The notes under the pieces: generated by a model | What the model was told of the DNA's origin: nothing | Database searches by the model: none | The model's input: only the letters and a program-made list of their open reading frames with translations | Program-made: the position numbers and the translations under genes | Assembly: GCA_964437595.1 (NCBI GenBank) | Contig: CAYTHO010000001.1 | Span: 62,001 to 126,000 of the forward strand | Reading direction: 5' to 3' | Length of the DNA: 64,000 bases | Source of the DNA: DSYU01 sp964437595 | GTDB taxonomy: Bacteria; Chloroflexota; Anaerolineae; Anaerolineales; Anaerolineaceae | In this document: piece by piece, positions 59,418 to 64,000 of the stretch | Position numbering within the stretch: the stretch's first letter is position 1 | Layout of the letters: every line of letters begins with the position of its first letter

Positions 59418-61115
59418 TCAGTCTGCCAGCCATTCCTGGATGTTCTGATCCATTACAGCCAGGGGAATGCCCCCATTGCGCAGCACGACCTCATGGAACG
59501 CGCGTAAATCGAAGCGCGGCCCCAATGTTTCTTCGGCTTGCTGCCGCAGCGCGCGAATCTTCAACTCACCGATCTTATAAGCCAGCGCCTGTCCGGGCCA
59601 GGCAATGTAGCGGTCAACTTCATTGGCGATATTGAGCAGCGATAAGGCTGTGTTTTCTGCCAGGTAGTCAATGGCTTGCTGGCGGCTCCAGCCAATGGCA
59701 TGTAAGCCGGTATCCACCACCAGGCGGGCGGCTCGCCACATCTCGTAGATCAGCCTGCCAAAGTTGCTGTACAGGTCGCGGTAAAACCCCATTTCCAGTC
59801 CCAGCCGTTCGGCATACAATGCCCAGCCTTCGATAAAGGCTGTCGTCTCGCCCCACTTCCGGAAGGGTAGCACATCCGTCATCTCCAGTTGGAGCGCGAG
59901 CTGCAAGTGGTGCCCTGGCACAGCCTCGTGCAGTGAGAGCGCCTCCAGCTCATATAGTGGTCGGGACTTGAGATCGTAGGTGTTTACATAATAAAAACCA
60001 GCGGTGGCGCCGTCTCCGCCTGGCAGCATGTAGTATGCCGAAGTGGATGTAGGCGCGATGTGCGCTGGTATTTCACGCAGCCCAAAGGGCGTGCGCGGCA
60101 GGGTCTTGAACAACCCGGGCAGTAGCCCTTCGATGCGCTTCATCAGGTAAGCCACTTCTTTCATCAATGCATCAGGTGTGTCGACGAAGAAGCGCGGGTC
60201 ACTGCGCAGCGTATCAGAAAATGCCCGCAGCGTGCCGTTGAAGCCAACCGAATGCATCACCTCGCTCATCTCCGCGCGGATGCGCTTCACTTCGTTCAAC
60301 CCAATACCGTGGATCTCGCGAGGAGAAAGATCCAGGGATGTGTAGCGGCGAATGCAAAATTCGTAGTAATGTTTCTTAGCAAGCAGATCCGGCATCTCTA
60401 CTGTAACAATCTCCTCCGGGATGGCTGGTAGATATTCTTTCTCGATAAAATTCGCCAACGCCTGGTATCCTGGGAGCACTGCCTGGGAAATTGCCCCCAG
60501 CCCTTCCCCGCGCAGCCGGCCTCGCTCGGTTTCGCTTACCGAGGATGGAAATCGGTTGAACGGCTCAAAAAATACGCTCTCCTTGCCCTGGCTTGCCGCA
60601 TGCATGCGGAAGCCATCCACCACACCAGCTAATGCCCAGCGTGAGGGCAGATACCCCTTGGCCACGCCCGTCCGCATCAGGTCGATCAGATCATCGGACA
60701 GCCTTCCAAAACCCCGCAGCCGTCGGATGTACTTCTCATAATCCTCTGCCGCGCGGAACGGCGTTATCAGCACAACGTCCGGCAGATAGACGGGTACCCC
60801 GTTCGTTTTGGTGATGGGTATATACTGCGTGCCAAACGACAAATCGTCAATTTGAATCTGAAGTTCCCGGGCAAAGAAATCATAGTCGATCCGTTGGGCA
60901 GTGGGGATCGACTCCCGGCCGATCGCGTTCAGCCGCTGCTGTATTATCCTTAGAATTTTCTCGCGCCTGGCGAAATCTTCTTCTCTTACCCCTGGCAGCC
61001 GATCATTATAGCGGTGATCCCCGGCCTGCGTCGCAAAGGTGGGGTTTTCTTGCATTCGGAATTCCCATTCTTCGGCAAACAGCGCTTTCAACTGCGATGA
61101 AGAAGTTTCTGGCAT
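59418..61115 (-). CDS. DUF885 family protein (putative metallopeptidase)
   Basis: 565 residues, soluble, no signal peptide. The family's metal motif is SLHEAVPGHHLQLAL, with the Glu and the two His pairs of an HExxxxHH-type site, and the companion acid in FIEGWALYAERLGLEMG. The N-terminal half (FAEEWEFRMQENPTFATQAGDHRYNDRLPGV) matches the family start. Members include uncharacterised peptidases thought to release C-terminal or peptidoglycan-type dipeptides. ATG 61115 has GGAG twelve bases upstream. It lies 34 bases downstream of nagA and is probably its operon partner. Confidence 0.85.
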   Translation of the reverse strand: MPETSSSQLKALFAEEWEFRMQENPTFATQAGDHRYNDRLPGVREEDFARREKILRIIQQRLNAIGRESIPTAQRIDYDFFARELQIQIDDLSFGTQYIPITKTNGVPVYLPDVVLITPFRAAEDYEKYIRRLRGFGRLSDDLIDLMRTGVAKGYLPSRWALAGVVDGFRMHAASQGKESVFFEPFNRFPSSVSETERGRLRGEGLGAISQAVLPGYQALANFIEKEYLPAIPEEIVTVEMPDLLAKKHYYEFCIRRYTSLDLSPREIHGIGLNEVKRIRAEMSEVMHSVGFNGTLRAFSDTLRSDPRFFVDTPDALMKEVAYLMKRIEGLLPGLFKTLPRTPFGLREIPAHIAPTSTSAYYMLPGGDGATAGFYYVNTYDLKSRPLYELEALSLHEAVPGHHLQLALQLEMTDVLPFRKWGETTAFIEGWALYAERLGLEMGFYRDLYSNFGRLIYEMWRAARLVVDTGLHAIGWSRQQAIDYLAENTALSLLNIANEVDRYIAWPGQALAYKIGELKIRALRQQAEETLGPRFDLRAFHEVVLRNGGIPLAVMDQNIQEWLAD

Positions 61116-61149
61116 CTGGTTTTCTCCTGTTTCCTGCCAGGCAGGTTTA

Positions 61150-62298
61150 TTAGCTTCGTTCAAACACCACTTTTCCATTGACCAGCGTATGTGTCACCCG
61201 GTGATCCGTGGATAACACCACCAGATCTGCATCAAAGCCAGGGGCGATTTTGCCCTTGCCCTCCAGCCCCAGCAGTTTCGCCGGGTTCGCGGAGGCCATT
61301 TGCACCGCTTCGGCCAGGGTACAGCCGCTGAAGGTCATCATATTGCGGATGGCCTCATCCATTTTGAGGATACTGCCTGCCAGCGTGCCATCTTCCAGGC
61401 GCGCACTGCTTTCATCCACCACCACCGCATGGTCACCCAGAATATAGGGCCCGGGCGGCATTCCCATGGCTTCCATGCAGTCCGTTACCAGGATAATGCC
61501 CTTGGTGCCTTTACTTTTATAAGCCAGTTGAACGGTCGCCGGGTGTGAGTGAATGCCGTCCACAATCAGCCCGCACGGCACCGTTGATACCAGCAGCGCG
61601 CCAACCAGCCCCGGCTCGCGGTGCTGAAATGGGCTCATGGCGTTGTACAGGTGCGTGCCCCAGTTAATCCCGGCTGCAAACCCGGCCATCGCCTGGGCAA
61701 AAGTGGCATTCGAATGTCCCGCGCTGACAACAAACCCGGCGCTGCGCAGCGCGCGGATCGCCTCCAGCGCCCCCTCTAATTCAGGCGCGAGGGTGATGAT
61801 GCGCGTTGTATGCGGGTCGGCCCAGGCCAGCATTTCGGCGGTGTCGGGCTTGCGGATGTGGGCAGCCGGGTGAGCGCCTTTGCGCGCCGGGTTCAGGTAC
61901 GGCCCTTCCAGGTGCGCGCCGAGGATGCGCGCTCCCGGCTGGCCTGCTCCCTGCCCGTAGGTCATGGCTTCTTTTATTTCTTGCTGGCGCTTTGGGTAAG
62001 CCTCAAACTGCGAGGTAATCACCGTGGGTACAAAGCCGGTCACGCCGCTTTCTGGCAGCTTTACGGCTACTTTCGCCAGTGAAGTGGCATCGTTGGTGAA
62101 GTCATATCCGTATGCGCCGTTTACCTGAATATCCAGAAAGCCAGGCGCTATGAAGCCATCCGTTAAAAGATCCGCGCCCGGGTCGCGCCCGGGCGTGATT
62201 TTTTGAATGGTTTTACCAGAAAGATATAGGGTGGCTTCACTCGCCTGCCCATCGGGAAAAAGAACGGTTCCGCTGAGGGAGAATGTTGTTTGGGTCAT
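61150..62298 (-). CDS. nagA: N-acetylglucosamine-6-phosphate deacetylase
   Basis: 382 residues. Removes acetate from GlcNAc-6-phosphate, feeding the amino sugar into glycolysis or cell-wall recycling. Amidohydrolase fold with the metal/substrate motifs GFIAPGFLDIQVNGAYG, GAHLEGPYLNPARKGAH, SAGHSNATF, THLYNAMSPF, VDGIHSHP and the catalytic Asp in ILVTDCMEAMG. ATG 62298 is chosen; a TTG 21 bases earlier is possible but neither has a clear ribosome binding site. Together with the GH42 enzyme upstream and DUF885 downstream it may be part of a glycan or peptidoglycan recovery operon (inference). Confidence 0.9.
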   Translation of the reverse strand: MTQTTFSLSGTVLFPDGQASEATLYLSGKTIQKITPGRDPGADLLTDGFIAPGFLDIQVNGAYGYDFTNDATSLAKVAVKLPESGVTGFVPTVITSQFEAYPKRQQEIKEAMTYGQGAGQPGARILGAHLEGPYLNPARKGAHPAAHIRKPDTAEMLAWADPHTTRIITLAPELEGALEAIRALRSAGFVVSAGHSNATFAQAMAGFAAGINWGTHLYNAMSPFQHREPGLVGALLVSTVPCGLIVDGIHSHPATVQLAYKSKGTKGIILVTDCMEAMGMPPGPYILGDHAVVVDESSARLEDGTLAGSILKMDEAIRNMMTFSGCTLAEAVQMASANPAKLLGLEGKGKIAPGFDADLVVLSTDHRVTHTLVNGKVVFERS

Positions 62299-62371
62299 GG
62301 TCTGAATCCGGTCGCTCAATGATCAATAGCTACCGGAATTTTACCCCAAACAACAACTGTCCCGCTAAGAT

Positions 62372-64000
62372 TCATTTTCCTCTCAAGATTTCTATTCCGT
62401 ACCCTTGCATCTCCAGCTTGCCGCTGACCGTCTCGCCCGTGACCAGGTTCTCATACTTTCGCCCATCCAGCTTGACGGTAACCTTGTCCGGGTTGAAGTT
62501 CATCACAAAAATGAACTTGTTCGCGCCGTCTTCCCGCACCTGCGCGGTGACCCCGCCGGGCAGGTCCACGGGCAAAGCACGCATCAGTTTTAGATTAGCT
62601 GCCAGCTTGCCATAGAAACCGTCCAGGAAGCGGGCATCGTACCGCGCTGCCATGTAATACGCCTGGCCTTTGCCGTAGGCATTCACGGTCAGCGCGGGTC
62701 GCCCGGCGTAAAAATCACTTCCGAAGGTAGCCAGCACCTGAGCGGTTTCGGCGTGAATCAACGCGAAAAAGTCGCGCGCTTCATACGAGCCGCTCATGCC
62801 CAGTGCATTATTCTTTTCCAGCACCACCCGGTTGCGTTCGGTGGGCGTGAGGGTATCCGTTTCCTCGTCCCAAATCCCCAGCACCTGGCGCAGGCCGCCG
62901 CCCGGCCAGCCGCCCAGAAAGCACAGGTCGTTTTCATCCACCAGGCCGGTCCAATATGTGCTGACCAGCGTCCCGCCGTTCGCGGTGAATTTCTCTAACC
63001 GCTCGGCCACGCCCGGCTGCAGCATGTACAGCATGGGCGCAACCACTACCTTATAAGGCGAGAAATCGGCCCATTCGGGAATAATATCCACCGGGATGCC
63101 GCGTTCCCAGAAGGGCTGGTAGTGGGCCATGCACGTCTCGGGATAATTGCGCCGGTCGCGTCCCAGCGCGTTCATATCTTCAATGGCCCAGCGGTTCTCC
63201 CAATCGTAGATGATCGCCACCTCCGGTTTTACCGTGGTGCCAATCACCGGGTCGAGTTTCTTCAGCACCTCGCCCACCTCGGCGACATCTCGAAAAACCC
63301 GCGTGTGCTCGTGCCCCACGTGGTCCACTACCGCGCCGTGGAACTTCTCAGAGCTGCCGCGGCTCTTGCGCCACTGGAAATACTGCACCGTGTCCGATCC
63401 GTGCGCAACGGCCTGCAGGCTGCTCAACTTGTGCATTCCAGGCCGCTTGAGCTTGGGGATGGGCTGCCAGTTGGTGTTCGAGGGTGTCGATTCCATCAAC
63501 ATCCACGGCTTGCCGTTCTTCATCGACCGGTTCTGGTCGTGGACGAAAGCAATACGCGCTCCCAGTTCCGCATCCGAGCCGGTGGTATGCCACACCGGGT
63601 AGTTGTCCCAGGAAATGACATCCACTTCTTTCGCAAACCGCGGGTAATTAAGCCCAGGGTACAGCCCCATAAAGTTGGTTGTAATGGGCACATCCGGGGT
63701 GATCTCGCGCAGCGGTTCGATTTCGCATTTGTAAAAGTCAATGGTCTGGTCAGTGGTGTAGCGTTTCCAGTCCAGGTTCAGGCCGTGCAGCGACAGCTCG
63801 CCCATCGAACTGGGCGATTCGATTTGCTCCCAGTCCGTGTAGGTATGGCTCCAGAATGCCGCCCACCAGGCATGGTTGAGCTGCTCCAGGTCGTTGTTAT
63901 ATTTCTTGCGCAGCCATTTGCGGAAGGCCTGCTGGCACAGCTCGCAGTGACACTCGCCCCCGTACTCGTTAGAAATGTGCCATACCAGCAGCGCCGGGTG
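62372..64000 (-). CDS. GH42 beta-galactosidase, C-terminal part (5' end beyond the window)
   Basis: The frame is open to the last base, so only the ~542 C-terminal residues are present. The family features of GH42 are clear: catalytic acid/base Glu in WHISNEYGGE near base 63966, zinc-binding cysteines in ECHCELCQQAF, and the nucleophile Glu in PWMLMESTPSNTNW (base 63492). The trimerisation domain (VAPMLYMLQPGVAERLEKFTANGG, FLGGWPGGGL) and the small C-terminal beta domain (FIFVMNFNPDKVTVKLDG) follow. It hydrolyses beta-galactosides. Same strand as nagA, with a 73-base gap, so probably one operon. Confidence 0.92.
   Translation of the reverse strand, partial: HPALLVWHISNEYGGECHCELCQQAFRKWLRKKYNNDLEQLNHAWWAAFWSHTYTDWEQIESPSSMGELSLHGLNLDWKRYTTDQTIDFYKCEIEPLREITPDVPITTNFMGLYPGLNYPRFAKEVDVISWDNYPVWHTTGSDAELGARIAFVHDQNRSMKNGKPWMLMESTPSNTNWQPIPKLKRPGMHKLSSLQAVAHGSDTVQYFQWRKSRGSSEKFHGAVVDHVGHEHTRVFRDVAEVGEVLKKLDPVIGTTVKPEVAIIYDWENRWAIEDMNALGRDRRNYPETCMAHYQPFWERGIPVDIIPEWADFSPYKVVVAPMLYMLQPGVAERLEKFTANGGTLVSTYWTGLVDENDLCFLGGWPGGGLRQVLGIWDEETDTLTPTERNRVVLEKNNALGMSGSYEARDFFALIHAETAQVLATFGSDFYAGRPALTVNAYGKGQAYYMAARYDARFLDGFYGKLAANLKLMRALPVDLPGGVTAQVREDGANKFIFVMNFNPDKVTVKLDGRKYENLVTGETVSGKLEMQGYGIEILRGK

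Noticed and set aside
1..64000. tRNA, rRNA, transposase, integrase or attachment-site signatures
   Set aside because: None seen in any gap or frame; a covariance-model scan would settle small RNAs I might have missed.

Overview
The window looks like a piece of a Chloroflexota chromosome, most likely class Anaerolineae (inference). Evidence: a large chlorarchaeal YYY-domain (DUF2298) membrane protein; a BTAD/SARP regulator fused to an AAA ATPase and TPRs; kinesin-light-chain-type TPR proteins, one with an NB-ARC remnant; a DUF6504 gene beside a DNA-repair radical SAM gene; a secreted protein with a VFLPFI motif of a type I recall from Chloroflexota exported proteins; and a GH42 beta-galactosidase. 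I see no rRNA, tRNA, CRISPR array, phage or insertion sequence. Both ends cut genes: a CpsD-like tyrosine kinase on the left and the GH42 enzyme on the right.

Layout. 1-4.7 kb: end of an exopolysaccharide locus (kinase tail, two overlapping glycosyltransferases, terminator), then a secreted CBM9-like/DNRLRE protein. 4.8-15.2 kb: two TPR proteins, an alpha/beta-hydrolase lipoprotein, a NatAB-type ABC exporter, galactokinase and a YjhG-type D-xylonate dehydratase with a structured leader. 15.6-21.3 kb: surface genes (Tad-like protein, large secreted repeat protein) and an orphan sugar-binding lipoprotein. 21.4-29.6 kb: a SARP-AAA-TPR regulator divergent from a partner-switching operon (SpoIIE phosphatase fused to an anti-sigma-type kinase, two STAS antagonists, an unknown protein, a phytoene-dehydrogenase-like oxidoreductase). 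29.6-38.2 kb: YYY protein with D-threonine-aldolase-like enzyme, PAS histidine kinase, radical SAM DNA-repair protein, DUF6504, DUF2089 and SHOCT-like genes. 38.3-49.2 kb: MFS transporter, a probable non-coding RNA or long leader, RpiR regulator, cupin, AlaX-type editing protein, APH-like kinase, two aldo/keto reductase paralogues around a zinc alcohol dehydrogenase, two unknowns, DUF1638. 49.3-57.6 kb: MASE1-PAS-GGDEF cyclase, a receiver without output domain, and a redox membrane module (DsbD_2/TauE-like, CcoG/NapH-like polyferredoxin, EF-hand-like exported protein, LiaI-like protein) behind a NarL-type two-component pair. 57.7-64 kb: RNase HI, CPBP protease, DUF885 peptidase, NagA, GH42.

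The most interesting signals are regulatory. (1) A 16-bp perfect inverted repeat between the SARP gene and the partner-switch operon, each arm forming the -35 region of a promoter-like module pointing at the other. (2) A LexA-type box (GAAC-N4-GTTC) inside a near-consensus promoter of the radical SAM repair gene. (3) A promoter-to-hairpin unit of about 235 nt with repeated TTTAGNGGTA motifs before rpiR. (4) At least seven genes whose -10 box ends 6-7 nt before the start codon with no ribosome binding site, indicating leaderless mRNAs. (5) A 7-2-7 palindrome between the NarL-type regulator and the redox module. Start codons were moved from the longest frame wherever a ribosome binding site, stop-start overlap or family alignment supported it. 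All coordinates come from reading the sequence by eye; no database search was possible.
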